DNA from: Sulfurisoma sediminicola
Lineage (GTDB): Bacteria > Pseudomonadota > Gammaproteobacteria > Burkholderiales > Rhodocyclaceae
Direction: 5' to 3'
DNA length: 64,000 nt
NCBI RefSeq assembly: GCF_003865015.1
Contig: NZ_BHVV01000001.1
Coordinates: 248,001 to 312,000 of the forward strand
This document shows, piece after piece, positions 28,907-40,187 of this stretch. The position numbers and the translations under genes are program-made. The notes beneath the pieces were generated by a model, which saw nothing but the letters and a program-made list of their open reading frames with translations, did no database searches and was not told the origin of the DNA. Within the stretch, counting starts at the first letter, position 1, and every line of letters begins with the position of its first letter.

Positions 28907-30937
28907 ATGAACCCACTTCTCGACTTCAGCGGCCTGCCCCGCTTCGACGCCGTCACGCCCGACCACGTCGCCCCTGCCATCCGCGAGCTGCTCGAACAGA
29001 ACCGCGCGCTGATCCAGACCCTGACGCGGGAAGAAACGCCCGCGACCTGGACTGGCTTCGTGCAGCCGCTGACCGACGCCGGCGAACGGCTGTCGCGCGC
29101 CTGGGGCATCGTCGGCCACCTGCACTCGGTCAATGACGTCCCCGCGTGGCGCGAGGCCTACAACGCCATGCTGCCCGAAGTCAGCCGCTTCTACGCCGAG
29201 CTCGGCCAGAACCTCGCGCTGTTCGCCAAATTCAAGGCCCTTGCCGCCAGCCCCGAATACGCCATCCTGTCGCCGGCGCGCCGCCGCATCCTCGACAACG
29301 ACCTGCGCGACTTCCGCCTCTCCGGTGCCGAGCTGCCGGAAGCCGACAAGCCGCGCTTCCAGGCAATCCAGGAGGAACTCGCCGCGCTGGCCGCGAAGTT
29401 CTCGGAGAACCTGCTCGACGCCACCAACGCCCACGCCGAGTGGGTCGAAGATGAGAAGGGCGTCGCCGGCCTGCCGGCCGACGTGGTCGCCGCCGCCCGC
29501 GCCGCCGCCGAGAAGGACGGCAAGCCGGGCTGGAAATTCACCCTGCACGCACCCTCCTATATCCCGGTGATGCAATACGCCGACGATCGCGACCTGCGTG
29601 CGCGCATGTACCGCGCCTACGCCACGCGCGCTTCCGAGCAGGGCAGGCCCGAGTGGGACAACGGCCCGCTGATCGGGAAAATCCTCGCGCTGCGCGCCGA
29701 GGAAGCCGGGCTTCTCGGCTACGCCAATTACGCCGAGGTCTCGCTGGTGCCGAAGATGGCCAGCACCCCGGCCGAGGTCGCCGCCTTCCTGCGCGAACTC
29801 GCCGCCAAGGCGCGGCCCCATGCCGAACGCGACATGGCCGAGCTGCGCGAATTCGCGGCGAAGGAACTGAACCTCGCCGCGCTCGAAAGCTGGGACCTGT
29901 CCTGGGTTTCGGAAAAGCTCAAGCAGGCGCGCTACGCCTTCTCCGATGACGAGGTGAAGCAGTACTTCCCCGAGCCGCGCGTGCTCGACGGCCTGTTCCA
30001 CGTCATCCAGACGCTGTTCGGCGTCAGCCTCGAATCCGACAGCGCGCCGACCTGGCATCCCGATGTGCGCTTCTTCCGCATCCTGCGCGACGGCAAGCTG
30101 GTCGGCCAGTTCTACCTCGATCTCTACGCCCGCGAGACCAAGCGCGGCGGCGCCTGGATGGACGACGCGATCAGCCGGCGCCATACCGCGTCCGGCGTGC
30201 AGACGCCGGTCGCCTACCTCAACTGCAACTTCCCCGGCCCGGTCGACGGCAAGGTGGCGACGTTCAGCCACGACGACGTCATCACCCTGTTCCACGAATG
30301 CGGCCACGGCCTGCACCATCTGCTGACCCGGGTGGATGAGCTGTCGGTCTCCGGCATCCATGGCGTCGAGTGGGACGCGGTGGAACTGCCCAGCCAGTTC
30401 ATGGAGAACTTCTGCTGGGACTGGGCGGTGCTGCAGAAGATGACGGCGCACGTCGATTCCGCCAGGCCGCTGCCGCGCGACCTCTACGACAAGATGATCG
30501 CGGCCAAGAACTTCCAGAGCGGCATGCAGACGCAGCGGCAGATCGAGTTCAGCCTGTTCGACCTGCTGCTGCACGGCGAATTGCCGCCGGGCCAGGACTT
30601 CATGCAGCTGCTCGCCACCGTGCGCCGCGAAGTGGCCGTGGTCATCCCGCCGGCGTGGCAGCGCTTCCCGCAGAGCTTCTCGCACATCTTCGCCGGCGGC
30701 TACGCGGCCGGCTACTACAGCTACAAATGGGCGGAAGTGCTGTCGGCCGACGCCTTCGAGGCCTTCGAGGAAGCCGGGCGGCGCAGCGGCGCGGTACTCG
30801 ATGCCGCGACCGGATCGCGCTTCCTCGACGAGGTGCTCGCGGTCGGCGGCTCGCGCCCCGCGCTCGAATCGTTCAAGGCCTTCCGCGGCCGCGAGCCGCG
30901 CGTCGACGCCTTGCTGCGCCACAACGGCATGAACTGA
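28907..30937 (+). CDS. prlC: Oligopeptidase A (M3 metallopeptidase)
   Basis: The 676-residue cytosolic zinc peptidase has the metal-binding HECGH motif at about residues 463-467 (TLFHECGHGLHHLL). GIHGVEWDAVELPSQFMENF, downstream of it, supplies further family residues. Oligopeptidase A degrades short peptides, including cleaved signal peptides. The stop codon is directly followed by a dispersed repeat, whose reverse strand holds the end of the next gene. Confidence 0.97.
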   Translation: MNPLLDFSGLPRFDAVTPDHVAPAIRELLEQNRALIQTLTREETPATWTGFVQPLTDAGERLSRAWGIVGHLHSVNDVPAWREAYNAMLPEVSRFYAELGQNLALFAKFKALAASPEYAILSPARRRILDNDLRDFRLSGAELPEADKPRFQAIQEELAALAAKFSENLLDATNAHAEWVEDEKGVAGLPADVVAAARAAAEKDGKPGWKFTLHAPSYIPVMQYADDRDLRARMYRAYATRASEQGRPEWDNGPLIGKILALRAEEAGLLGYANYAEVSLVPKMASTPAEVAAFLRELAAKARPHAERDMAELREFAAKELNLAALESWDLSWVSEKLKQARYAFSDDEVKQYFPEPRVLDGLFHVIQTLFGVSLESDSAPTWHPDVRFFRILRDGKLVGQFYLDLYARETKRGGAWMDDAISRRHTASGVQTPVAYLNCNFPGPVDGKVATFSHDDVITLFHECGHGLHHLLTRVDELSVSGIHGVEWDAVELPSQFMENFCWDWAVLQKMTAHVDSARPLPRDLYDKMIAAKNFQSGMQTQRQIEFSLFDLLLHGELPPGQDFMQLLATVRREVAVVIPPAWQRFPQSFSHIFAGGYAAGYYSYKWAEVLSADAFEAFEEAGRRSGAVLDAATGSRFLDEVLAVGGSRPALESFKAFRGREPRVDALLRHNGMN

Positions 30938-30963
30938 GAAAAGTCGGCGCTAGCGGGACGGCG
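30938..30963 (+). repeat. Dispersed repeat, short form, copy after prlC
   Basis: GAAAAGTCGGCGC, then T-A-GCGGG and ACGGCG, starts on the base after the prlC stop. The opposite-strand zinc-ribbon gene ends inside it: its TAG stop comes from CTA within the repeat. Confidence 0.75.
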
Positions 30964-31171
30964 CCCGCCGCGACACCTTCGGCCGCGACGCCAGCGCCGC
31001 GCCACGGCCGCCAATCTCCCGCGCCGCACCGAAATCGGTGCCGATGAAACAATCGCCGAGGGGACAGACAACCTCCCCGCAAGCATGTTCGGCCGCACAC
31101 TCGCGCCGGGTCTGGTCCAGCAGCACCATCTCCCCGCATTTCGGGCAATAGGCAAAGGGCGAATCGAACAT
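30950..31171 (-). CDS. Small zinc-ribbon protein
   Basis: The 73-residue protein has four or more cysteines arranged as [33 protein letters not shown]. This suggests a zinc ribbon. The C-terminal third is basic. The ATG at 31171 has GGAGG 7 bases upstream; the frame extends further upstream, over the start of xth on the other strand, which is unlikely. It is divergent from xth and convergent with prlC. Function is unknown; the basic tail fits nucleic-acid or protein binding. Confidence 0.75.
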   Translation of the reverse strand: MFDSPFAYCPKCGEMVLLDQTRRECAAEHACGEVVCPLGDCFIGTDFGAAREIGGRGAALASRPKVSRRAPSR

Positions 31172-31226
31172 CGCGCGCCTCCATAAGCCAAATATAGGCG
31201 AAGGCGGCTCGCGTATCATCCCCGAC

Positions 31227-31991
31227 ATGAAAATTGCCACCTGGAACGTCAATTCGCTGAAGGTGCGCCTGCCGCAGGTCCTCGACTGGCTGGCGACGGT
31301 GCAGCCCGACGTGCTCTGCCTGCAGGAACTCAAGCTCGAGGACAAGGCCTTCCCCGTCGCCGAGATCGAGGCCGCGGGCTATCGCGTCGCATTCAGCGGG
31401 CAGAAGACCTACAACGGTGTCGCCATCCTCGCCCGCGGCGAGATCAGGGATGTCGGCCGCGACATTCCCGGCTTCGACGATCCGCAGAAGCGCGTGATCT
31501 GCGCCACCGTGGACGACGTGCGCGTGGTCTGCGGCTACGTTCCGAACGGCCAGGAAGTCGGCAGCGACAAGTACGAGTACAAGTTGCGCTGGCTCGCGGC
31601 GCTGACCGAATGGCTGCGCGGCGAACTCACCGTCCATCCGCGGCTCGCCCTGCTCGGCGACTACAACATCGCCCCCGAGGACCGCGACGTCTACGATCCT
31701 GCCGCCTGGGCCGGCCAGGTGCTCTGTTCGGAGCCGGAACGCGCCGCCTTCCGCGCACTGACGGCGCTGGGCCTGACCGACGCCTTCCGCCTGTTCGAAC
31801 AGGCCGACAAGAGCTTCTCCTGGTGGGACTACCGCATGATGGCCTTCCGCCGCAACATGGGCCTGCGCATCGACCACATCCTGCTCTCACCGCCGCTGGC
31901 CGCGCGCTGCACGGCCAGCGCCATCGACAAGGCGCCGCGCAAGCTGGAACGGCCCTCCGACCACGCCCCGGTGCTCGCAGAGCTCGCATGA
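31227..31991 (+). CDS. xth: Exodeoxyribonuclease III
   Basis: The 254-residue AP endonuclease and 3'-5' exonuclease acts in base excision repair. The N-terminal [45 protein letters not shown] and the C-terminal RIDHILLS with [11 protein letters not shown] carry the metal and catalytic residues of the EEP fold. Its stop overlaps the start of the downstream regulator gene (ATGA), so the two are translationally coupled. Confidence 0.97.
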   Translation: MKIATWNVNSLKVRLPQVLDWLATVQPDVLCLQELKLEDKAFPVAEIEAAGYRVAFSGQKTYNGVAILARGEIRDVGRDIPGFDDPQKRVICATVDDVRVVCGYVPNGQEVGSDKYEYKLRWLAALTEWLRGELTVHPRLALLGDYNIAPEDRDVYDPAAWAGQVLCSEPERAAFRALTALGLTDAFRLFEQADKSFSWWDYRMMAFRRNMGLRIDHILLSPPLAARCTASAIDKAPRKLERPSDHAPVLAELA

Positions 31992-32638
31992 CCGCCGCCG
32001 CGACCGTCGAGCAGCTCTATCCGGCGGTCGCCGCCCTGCCGCTCGCGCTGCGCGACCAGGTGCGCGCGCAACTGCGCACGACCGCCGTGCCGGCAGGCAC
32101 CGTGCTGTTCGACGAGCACCAGCCCTGCCTCGGTTTTCCCTTCGTGCTCGACGGCGCCATCCGCGTTTCCAAGCCCGCCGCCAACGGCCGCGAGCTGCCG
32201 CTCTACCGCGTGCTGCCCGGCGAAACCTGCATCATCAGCTCGAGCTGCCTCCTCGGCCACGCCGACTACAACGCGCGCGGCGTCGCCATCGCGGACACCA
32301 CGCTGGCGCTGCTGCCCCGCCCGCTGTTCGACACGCTGCTGGCCGACGCCGGCTTCCGCGGCTTCCTCTTCCACCTCTTCGCCGAGCGCATGGCCGAACT
32401 GATGCAGCTGGTCGAGGAGGTCGCCTTCCGCAAGCTCGACCAGCGGCTGGCCGGCCTGCTGCTCGGTCGCGGCCGCGTCGTGCGCGCCACCCACCAGCAG
32501 CTCGCCGACGAGCTCGGCAGCGTGCGCGAGATGATCAGCCGCCTGCTCAAGGGCTTCGCCGAGCAGGGTCTGGTGGCGCTGTCGCGCGAGCAGGTCGAAA
32601 TCCTCGACGCCGCGGGGCTGCGCCGGATCGCTGCGTGA
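31988..32638 (+). CDS. Crp/Fnr-family transcription regulator
   Basis: The 216-residue protein has an N-terminal cyclic-nucleotide-binding-like beta roll (about residues 25-130) and a C-terminal winged helix ([20 protein letters not shown]). It lacks the N-terminal cysteine cluster of Fnr, so it is not an obvious oxygen sensor of the 4Fe-4S type. Cysteines in [14 protein letters not shown] could be redox active. The start overlaps the xth stop. The downstream DUF2892 gene, 77 bp away, may be its target. Confidence 0.88.
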   Translation: MTAAATVEQLYPAVAALPLALRDQVRAQLRTTAVPAGTVLFDEHQPCLGFPFVLDGAIRVSKPAANGRELPLYRVLPGETCIISSSCLLGHADYNARGVAIADTTLALLPRPLFDTLLADAGFRGFLFHLFAERMAELMQLVEEVAFRKLDQRLAGLLLGRGRVVRATHQQLADELGSVREMISRLLKGFAEQGLVALSREQVEILDAAGLRRIAA

Positions 32639-32715
32639 CTTTGGTTACAGACCGCGGCGGCCCCGCATGATGTAATCTGCCTCGTCGTCCCCTCAATCCT
32701 CACAGGAGAACATCC

Positions 32716-32913
32716 ATGAAACTGAACGTCGGCGGCATCGACCGCGTCTTGCGCATTCTGGTCGGCCTGGGCCTGGTGGCCTGGGCCGCCTTGCTCGGCG
32801 GCCCGGTCTGGGCCTGGATCGGCATCGTCCCCCTCGCCACGGGCGCCATCGGCTTCTGCCCGCTCTACCCGATGCTCGGCATGAACACCTGCCCGATGAA
32901 GAAGGAAGGCTGA
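32716..32913 (+). CDS. DUF2892 inner-membrane protein
   Basis: The 65-residue protein has two hydrophobic segments (ILVGLGLVAWAALLGG and WAWIGIVPLATGAIGF). It carries the DUF2892 signature MKLNVGGIDRVLRI with GFCPLYPMLGMNTCP. The family also occurs fused to rhodanese domains in YgaP. The two cysteines near the C terminus are conserved in such proteins. CAGGAGAACATCC precedes the ATG. Confidence 0.88.
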   Translation: MKLNVGGIDRVLRILVGLGLVAWAALLGGPVWAWIGIVPLATGAIGFCPLYPMLGMNTCPMKKEG

Positions 32914-32932
32914 GCCGGCACTGCCCGGCGAG

Positions 32933-32958
32933 GAACGGCGCGCTTCGGCGCGCCGTTC
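32933..32958. terminator. Bidirectional terminator between DUF2892 gene and ksgA
   Basis: GAACGGCGCGC (32933-32943), loop TTCG and GCGCGCCGTTC (32948-32958) form a strong stem followed by TTCGTTT. It lies between convergent genes and abuts the ksgA stop. Confidence 0.85.
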
Positions 32959-32963
32959 TTCGT

Positions 32964-33743
32964 TTACGTCAGCGCATCGGCGATGCGCACGTAGTCGGCG
33001 ACGCCAAGCTCCTCGGCACGTGCCGTCGGCACGATGCCGAGCGCGGCCAGCCTTTCCTCGGGAATCATTTCCCGCAGGGTGTTGCGCAACATCTTGCGCC
33101 GTTGCGAAAAGGCCGCCGTCACCACGCGGGCGAACAAGGCTTCGTCCTTCGCCTTCTCGCCCTCGCCGGCTTTCTTCGGCACGAGGCGCACGATCGCGGA
33201 ATCGACCTTGGGTGGCGGATTGAAGGCACCGGGCGGCACGACGAAAAGCCGCTCGATGTCGAAGCGGTATTGCAGCATCACCGACAGGCGGCCGTAGTCG
33301 CCGCTGCCCGGCGCGGCGGCCATGCGGTCGACGACCTCCTTCTGCAGCATGAAATGCATGTCGCGCACCCGCGTGACGTAGCCGGCCAGGTGGAACAGCA
33401 GCGGCGTCGAGATGTTGTAGGGCAGGTTGCCGACGATCCTCAGCCGCTCGCCGAGCGCGGCGAAGTCGAATTCCAGCGCGTCGCCCTCATGGATGGCCAG
33501 ACGCTCCGGCGGCCAAGCCTCCTTGAGCCGCGCGATCAGGTCGCGGTCGATCTCGACCACATGCAGGCGCTCGACGCGCTCGAGCAGCGGCACGGTCAGC
33601 GCGCCGAGACCGGGGCCGATCTCGACGACGAGGTCGCCGGGACGCGGGGCGATCGCCTCGACGATGCGCCGCACGATGCCGGGGGAAACCAGGAAGTTCT
33701 GCCCGAACCTCTTTCTGGCCTGGTGTCCCTGATGCTGGGTCAT
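32964..33743 (-). CDS. rsmA: 16S rRNA dimethyladenosine transferase
   Basis: The 259-residue KsgA/RsmA enzyme dimethylates two adjacent adenines near the 3' end of 16S rRNA during 30S maturation. [28 protein letters not shown] for SAM binding and the NLPYNIS catalytic motif are present. Its start overlaps the pdxA stop by 4 bp. The order surA-pdxA-ksgA downstream of lptD is a conserved proteobacterial operon. Confidence 0.98.
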   Translation of the reverse strand: MTQHQGHQARKRFGQNFLVSPGIVRRIVEAIAPRPGDLVVEIGPGLGALTVPLLERVERLHVVEIDRDLIARLKEAWPPERLAIHEGDALEFDFAALGERLRIVGNLPYNISTPLLFHLAGYVTRVRDMHFMLQKEVVDRMAAAPGSGDYGRLSVMLQYRFDIERLFVVPPGAFNPPPKVDSAIVRLVPKKAGEGEKAKDEALFARVVTAAFSQRRKMLRNTLREMIPEERLAALGIVPTARAEELGVADYVRIADALT

Positions 33744-34672
33744 GCCGAACGACGCGCCATATCTATCGCCGCCTCGACCGCGGCGAACAGGCTGCTCGGC
33801 GAGGCTCGGCCGCTCCCGGCGAGGTCGAGCGCGGTACCGTGGTCGACCGAGGTGCGAATGATCGGCAGCCCGAGGGTGACGTTGATGCCCTCGTCGAAGG
33901 CGGCGTACTTGAGCACGGCCAGCCCTTGGTCGTGGTACATCGCCAGCTGCGCGTGGGAGCCGGCCAGCACGTTCTTGGTGAACAGGGTATCGGCCGGCAG
34001 CGGTCCGACGAGCTCCATGTCTTCGCGCCGCAGTTTCTCCAGCACCGGCACGATCACGTCGATCTCCTCGCGGCCCATGTGGCCGCCCTCGCCGGCATGC
34101 GGGTTGAGCCCGGCGACGAGGATGCGCGGCCGGGCGAAGCCGAACTTCGCGCGCAGGTCGGCGTGGAGGATGCGGAGGGTCGTCTCCAGTTCCGCCGGCG
34201 TGATGGCCGCGGCGACGTCCTTGAGCGGCAGGTGGGTGGTGGCCAGTGCGACGCGCAGCCCGGCCCCCGCCAGCATCATCACTACGCGCCTCGTGTCGGT
34301 CTTCCCGGCGAGGTATTCGGTGTGGCCGGTGAAGGCGATGCCGGCGTCGTTGATCACGCCCTTGTGCAGCGGCGCAGTGACCATCGCGGCGAACTCGCCC
34401 GACTGGCAGCCGGCCAGCGCGACGTCAAGCAGTTCGAGCACGTAGCGCGCGTTGGCGACGTCCAGCCGCCCGGCGACGCAGGGCCCGCGCAGCGGCACGT
34501 GGCGGATGTCGAGGCCGTCGAGAGTCACGCCGAGCGCGGCGGCGCGCTCGGCCAGCAGGCCGCGGTCGCCGAGCACGACGAGCCGCGCAGGAAACGCCTT
34601 GGCGGCGAGCGCCAGACAGATGTCGGGGCCAATGCCGGCAGGCTCGCCGGACGTGACCGCGATGACCGTCAT
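33740..34672 (-). CDS. pdxA: 4-hydroxythreonine-4-phosphate dehydrogenase
   Basis: The 310-residue enzyme of pyridoxal-phosphate biosynthesis oxidises 4-phosphohydroxy-L-threonine. [49 protein letters not shown] and [12 protein letters not shown] with [17 protein letters not shown] carry the zinc and substrate residues. It overlaps surA and ksgA by 4 bp at either end, so the three genes are translationally coupled. Confidence 0.98.
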   Translation of the reverse strand: MTVIAVTSGEPAGIGPDICLALAAKAFPARLVVLGDRGLLAERAAALGVTLDGLDIRHVPLRGPCVAGRLDVANARYVLELLDVALAGCQSGEFAAMVTAPLHKGVINDAGIAFTGHTEYLAGKTDTRRVVMMLAGAGLRVALATTHLPLKDVAAAITPAELETTLRILHADLRAKFGFARPRILVAGLNPHAGEGGHMGREEIDVIVPVLEKLRREDMELVGPLPADTLFTKNVLAGSHAQLAMYHDQGLAVLKYAAFDEGINVTLGLPIIRTSVDHGTALDLAGSGRASPSSLFAAVEAAIDMARRSA

Positions 34673-36024
34673 TTGTCTTCCAGGCGATACTCGACGTAGG
34701 CGCGGTCGCGCATCTGGCGGATCCAGTCCTGATAGGCCTCGTCGGACTTGCGTTCGCGCAGGGCGGCGCGGGCGACCATGCGGCGGCGCTCCGGCGAGGC
34801 CTCCTCGGTGCGGCGTTCCAGCACCTGGATCAGGTGAAAGCCGAAGGGTGACTGCACCGGCTGGCTGATTTCCCCGATCTTGAGCGCATCCATGGCCCTC
34901 TCGAAGTCGGGCACGGTGTCGCCCTGGTAGAGCCAGCCGAGGTCGCCGCCCTTGGCCGCCGACAGATCGTTGGAGTTCAGCCGCGCCAGCTCGGCGAAGT
35001 CGGCGCCGTTGTCGAGGCGCTCCTTGAGCCCGACCAGCTTGCGCCGGGCCTCCGCCTCCGAGACCAGTTCATTGACCTTGACGAGGATATGGCGGGCGCG
35101 GGTCTGCTTCAGCGCCGGCATCGCGGCGACGCTGCCCTGGCGGGCGAGCAGCTTGATGATGTGGAAGCCGGCCGGGCTGCGCAGCACGCCGCTGACTTCG
35201 CCCGGATTGAGATTCTTCGCCGCATCGGCGTAGAGGCCGGGCAGGCGATCAGCCGGCCGGGCGCCCATCGCGCCGCCCGACAGCGCGTCCGGCGCGTCGG
35301 AATAAGCGGCGGCGACCTTGGCGAAATCCTCGCCGGCGCGCAGCTGCTGCAGGGCCTGCTCGGCGCGGGCGCCGCTCTTGGCCAGCTGCTGCTGCGTCGC
35401 CTGTTCCGGCACGCGCACGATGATGTGGGCGAGGTGCAGCATTTGCGCACCGCCGCCGCCCTGCGCCTCGGCGCTGGCCAGATAGTTGTCTATCTCGCCC
35501 TCGGAAATCACCACGCGCGTGTCGACCTCGCGCTCGCGCAGCCGCGCAACGGTCATTTCGTCGCGAATGTCCTCGCGGAACTTGGCCCAGGCGATGCCGT
35601 CGCGCTCGATGGCGGACTTGAAGTCGGGCAGCGGCATGCGGTTGCCGTCGGCGATGCGCCGCAGCGCCGCGTCGACCTCGCCGTCGCCGATGCGCATGCC
35701 GGTTTCCTTGGCGAACTGGATCTGCACGCGATCGATGATCATGCGTTCGAGCAGTTGCTGCTCCAGCACCGCCTGCGGCGGCAACGGCGTGCCCTGCTTG
35801 CGCAGTTGCCGCTCCACCGTCGCCAGGCGCGCGCGCAGTTCGTGCAGGGTGATCACCTCGTCGTTGACGACGGCGGCGACGCGGTCGGCTTCGATGGGTT
35901 GCGCAGGCCGGGCCTGCTGGGCCTGCTGCCCCGCCTGGGGCAGCTGGGGCGACCCCGGCTGCGCCACCGCGGCGGGCAGGGCGACTGCAAAAAACATTCC
36001 GACAAGCCACGCTGGGACACGCAT
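34669..36024 (-). CDS. surA: Periplasmic chaperone and peptidyl-prolyl isomerase SurA
   Basis: The 451-residue protein has a signal peptide ([17 protein letters not shown]), a SurA N-terminal domain and two parvulin domains. The first starts near [14 protein letters not shown] and the second near [14 protein letters not shown]. It escorts outer-membrane proteins, including LptD, through the periplasm. I chose the ATG at 36024 because AGGAGG sits 9 bases upstream; the ATG at 36033 directly touches that site. It follows lptD by 19 bp. Confidence 0.96.
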   Translation of the reverse strand: MRVPAWLVGMFFAVALPAAVAQPGSPQLPQAGQQAQQARPAQPIEADRVAAVVNDEVITLHELRARLATVERQLRKQGTPLPPQAVLEQQLLERMIIDRVQIQFAKETGMRIGDGEVDAALRRIADGNRMPLPDFKSAIERDGIAWAKFREDIRDEMTVARLREREVDTRVVISEGEIDNYLASAEAQGGGGAQMLHLAHIIVRVPEQATQQQLAKSGARAEQALQQLRAGEDFAKVAAAYSDAPDALSGGAMGARPADRLPGLYADAAKNLNPGEVSGVLRSPAGFHIIKLLARQGSVAAMPALKQTRARHILVKVNELVSEAEARRKLVGLKERLDNGADFAELARLNSNDLSAAKGGDLGWLYQGDTVPDFERAMDALKIGEISQPVQSPFGFHLIQVLERRTEEASPERRRMVARAALRERKSDEAYQDWIRQMRDRAYVEYRLEDK

Positions 36025-36043
36025 CGCGTGCATCCTCCTAAAG

Positions 36044-38380
36044 TCAGTAAGTGCCGAAAATCGGGTCGGCAACCGGCTGGTTGACCCGGCCGTAGCCTGG
36101 AATGTTCCGCTTCAGCAGATCGAGCGGATTCGAGCCGATGCGCGAGAAACCGTTGAGTTCGAGCTGGAAGAAGAACGCCGTGTTGGAATTGTTGTCCGTG
36201 GTCGCGATGCGATGCGTGACGGCGCGCGCCACCCAGCAGCCGCCGTCGTACTCGACACCGGCGACGGCCTCGACGACGCGGCCGTCGCGCATGGAGTAAT
36301 TGTAGCGCCCGACGCCGTGCCAGCCGCCCCAGACGGGCCATTGCGCGGAGACGTCGAACTGGTCGACCTGGTCGCGGGTATAGCGGTAGGCGGCATTGAT
36401 CACCTTGCCCGCCTCGGGCCGGTAGCGTCCGGCGACGTTGAACGCCTCCATGCGCCGGTCGCGCGGGTTGTACTGGAGCAGGGCGTCGACGCCGGCGCGG
36501 TCGGCGACCTGTCCGCCGAGCAGCGCCAGCAGGTCGGCGGAGCGGCCGGTGCGGGGCACTTCCCCCGGCAGCGTGACGTACTGGTCGGTAAAGTAGTAAC
36601 GCTGGCCGATCCCGGCCGTCAGCATCTGGTGGCCGCTGGCGGAATCGATCAGGCGCGAACTCACCATGGCGGTGAGCTGGTTGGCATCGCCGATGCGGTC
36701 GTTGCCGGCATAGCGGTTCTCGCTGAATATCTGGGTGACGCCGTAGCCGGTAGCCGCGGTATCGAACACCGGGATCTGCGACTGGTCGCGCCGCGGGATA
36801 TAGACGTAATAGAGCCGCGGCTCGAGCGTCTGCACCGTATCCTTCCTGCCCAGCCATTCAATGTCCCGCTCCAGCGTCACCATCGAGTCCAGGCTGGCGA
36901 TTGGCACGTTGCGCGAGATGTAATCGGGCGTCCCGCTCGGCTGCCGGTCGAGCAGGTAGCGCGACACATGGACACCGACCTTGGGCGTGAAGCTGAAGGC
37001 CGTCGTCTGCAACGGCAGCGAGATCTGCGGATAGGCCATCCAGCGCTGGCCGATCACCGCGGTGGGATGCGTGAAGTCGACGTATTCGCCGCCGAACGCG
37101 AACGTCGTGCCGAGCGGCAGGTCGGGCCGGCTCGCCATCAGCGTCGCCTGGGGGTAGCGGCTGTATATCCCCGGCAGCACCGTCTGGCCATGATCCTGCG
37201 GCGCGTCGTAGCGCGTCGCCGTCACATTGGCGCTCCACCAGCCGGCGGAATAGTTGAGCCCGCCCTGCTGCAGCATGTAGGTCTGCGTCACCAGGGCCAG
37301 CCGTGTCGACAGATCGCCGAAGTAGCGCGAGTCCGACACGCCGCTGTAGTTCACGAAACCGGAGAAGCCGCCGCCGAGGTTGTGGTTGTGCTGCACCGTG
37401 TAGGCGTAACGGTCGTCGCGATAGATCTTGTCGTTGGGCAGGTACTGGTTGACGATCTGGCCGTTGTAGTTCGGCTGGAGGTAGCGGAACTCGGCACCGA
37501 GCTGAACGCCGCGGCGCTCGATCCAGCGCGGCGCGAATGTCGCGTCCATGTTGGGGGCGATGTTCCAGTAAACCGGCTGCGTGAAGTCGAGGCCGCCCTG
37601 GCTGGTGGAGCCGATCGACGGCGCCAGAATGCCCGACTTGCGTTCGTTGTTGAGCGAGAAGGACATCCACGGGGCGTAGAAGATCGGCACGCCGCCCAGC
37701 CTCACCAGCGCGTTCTTCGCTTCGCCGACTTCGCGGTTGAAGTCGAGCGAGAGCTCGTCCACCTCGGCGAACCAGTCGCGGCTCTCCGCGCTGCAGGTGC
37801 TGTAGGTCGCCTTGCGCATGCGATAGAGCCCCTCGCCCTCGAAGTTGAGGCGCTCCGCCTCGCCGGAGCCCGGCACCGGCGTCTTCCCCGGAATCGGCAC
37901 CTGGCCGATTCCCAGGCGCGAGATCGAATACTGCGGCTGTTCGAAATAGCCGACGTTGTCGTCCAGGCGCAGGCGCATCTTCGGTCCGCGCATCGTGTCC
38001 TCGTCGCGGCGCAGGACCACGTTGCCGGTACCCTCGACCTCGTCCTCGTTCGGCCGGTAGATCAGGTGATCGGCGTCGACCGAACGACCCGTGCCTCGCA
38101 ACTCGACCGCGCCCTCGGCGATGGTCTCGACACCCTGGGTACCGTGCAGCCGCTCGGCCGTGATGAAGTTGGGGTAGTTCTCGCGCGGATCGCGGCTGCG
38201 TGGCAGCATGCGGCCGGTTCCCCGCAACGAAGGCTCGGGCAGGGGCTCCAGCAGTGCCGGATCGACCACTAGCGGCTCCATCGCGTCCGCCGGCGACGGA
38301 GCCTCCCCGGCAGCGCACAGCGGTCCCGCCAGGGTGGTACCGGCCAGGCAGATGAGGATTGCACGCAATGAACGCCGCAT
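36044..38380 (-). CDS. lptD: LPS-assembly outer-membrane protein LptD
   Basis: The 778-residue protein has a signal peptide ending near LAGPLCAAG. A periplasmic OstA-like domain follows (ITAERLHGTQGVETIAEGAV, DHLIYRPNEDEVEGTGNVVL), then a long beta barrel. With LptE it inserts lipopolysaccharide into the outer leaflet of the outer membrane. It heads the lptD-surA-pdxA-rsmA operon and is divergent from amgK-murU, a conserved arrangement. Confidence 0.97.
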   Translation of the reverse strand: MRRSLRAILICLAGTTLAGPLCAAGEAPSPADAMEPLVVDPALLEPLPEPSLRGTGRMLPRSRDPRENYPNFITAERLHGTQGVETIAEGAVELRGTGRSVDADHLIYRPNEDEVEGTGNVVLRRDEDTMRGPKMRLRLDDNVGYFEQPQYSISRLGIGQVPIPGKTPVPGSGEAERLNFEGEGLYRMRKATYSTCSAESRDWFAEVDELSLDFNREVGEAKNALVRLGGVPIFYAPWMSFSLNNERKSGILAPSIGSTSQGGLDFTQPVYWNIAPNMDATFAPRWIERRGVQLGAEFRYLQPNYNGQIVNQYLPNDKIYRDDRYAYTVQHNHNLGGGFSGFVNYSGVSDSRYFGDLSTRLALVTQTYMLQQGGLNYSAGWWSANVTATRYDAPQDHGQTVLPGIYSRYPQATLMASRPDLPLGTTFAFGGEYVDFTHPTAVIGQRWMAYPQISLPLQTTAFSFTPKVGVHVSRYLLDRQPSGTPDYISRNVPIASLDSMVTLERDIEWLGRKDTVQTLEPRLYYVYIPRRDQSQIPVFDTAATGYGVTQIFSENRYAGNDRIGDANQLTAMVSSRLIDSASGHQMLTAGIGQRYYFTDQYVTLPGEVPRTGRSADLLALLGGQVADRAGVDALLQYNPRDRRMEAFNVAGRYRPEAGKVINAAYRYTRDQVDQFDVSAQWPVWGGWHGVGRYNYSMRDGRVVEAVAGVEYDGGCWVARAVTHRIATTDNNSNTAFFFQLELNGFSRIGSNPLDLLKRNIPGYGRVNQPVADPIFGTY

Positions 38381-38502
38381 TGACGAATGGCGATGGTCGG
38401 AGATGGGCGCCCCGCGTCCAACGGCTGCCGGGGGCCAATATTGCCGGTGATAGAATTCGCAATTCTAGCATCCGCCCTACCCCCTACCCGCCCCGCTCCA
38501 CC

Positions 38503-40178
<1,676 letters not shown>

Positions 40179-40187
40179 CATCAAACC

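Noticed and set aside
35010-35030. AAGTCGGCGCCG inside surA as another copy of the dispersed repeat
   Set aside because: Only about 12 bases match, without the AAAA lead or the ACGGCG end. It codes for a normal parvulin-domain stretch.
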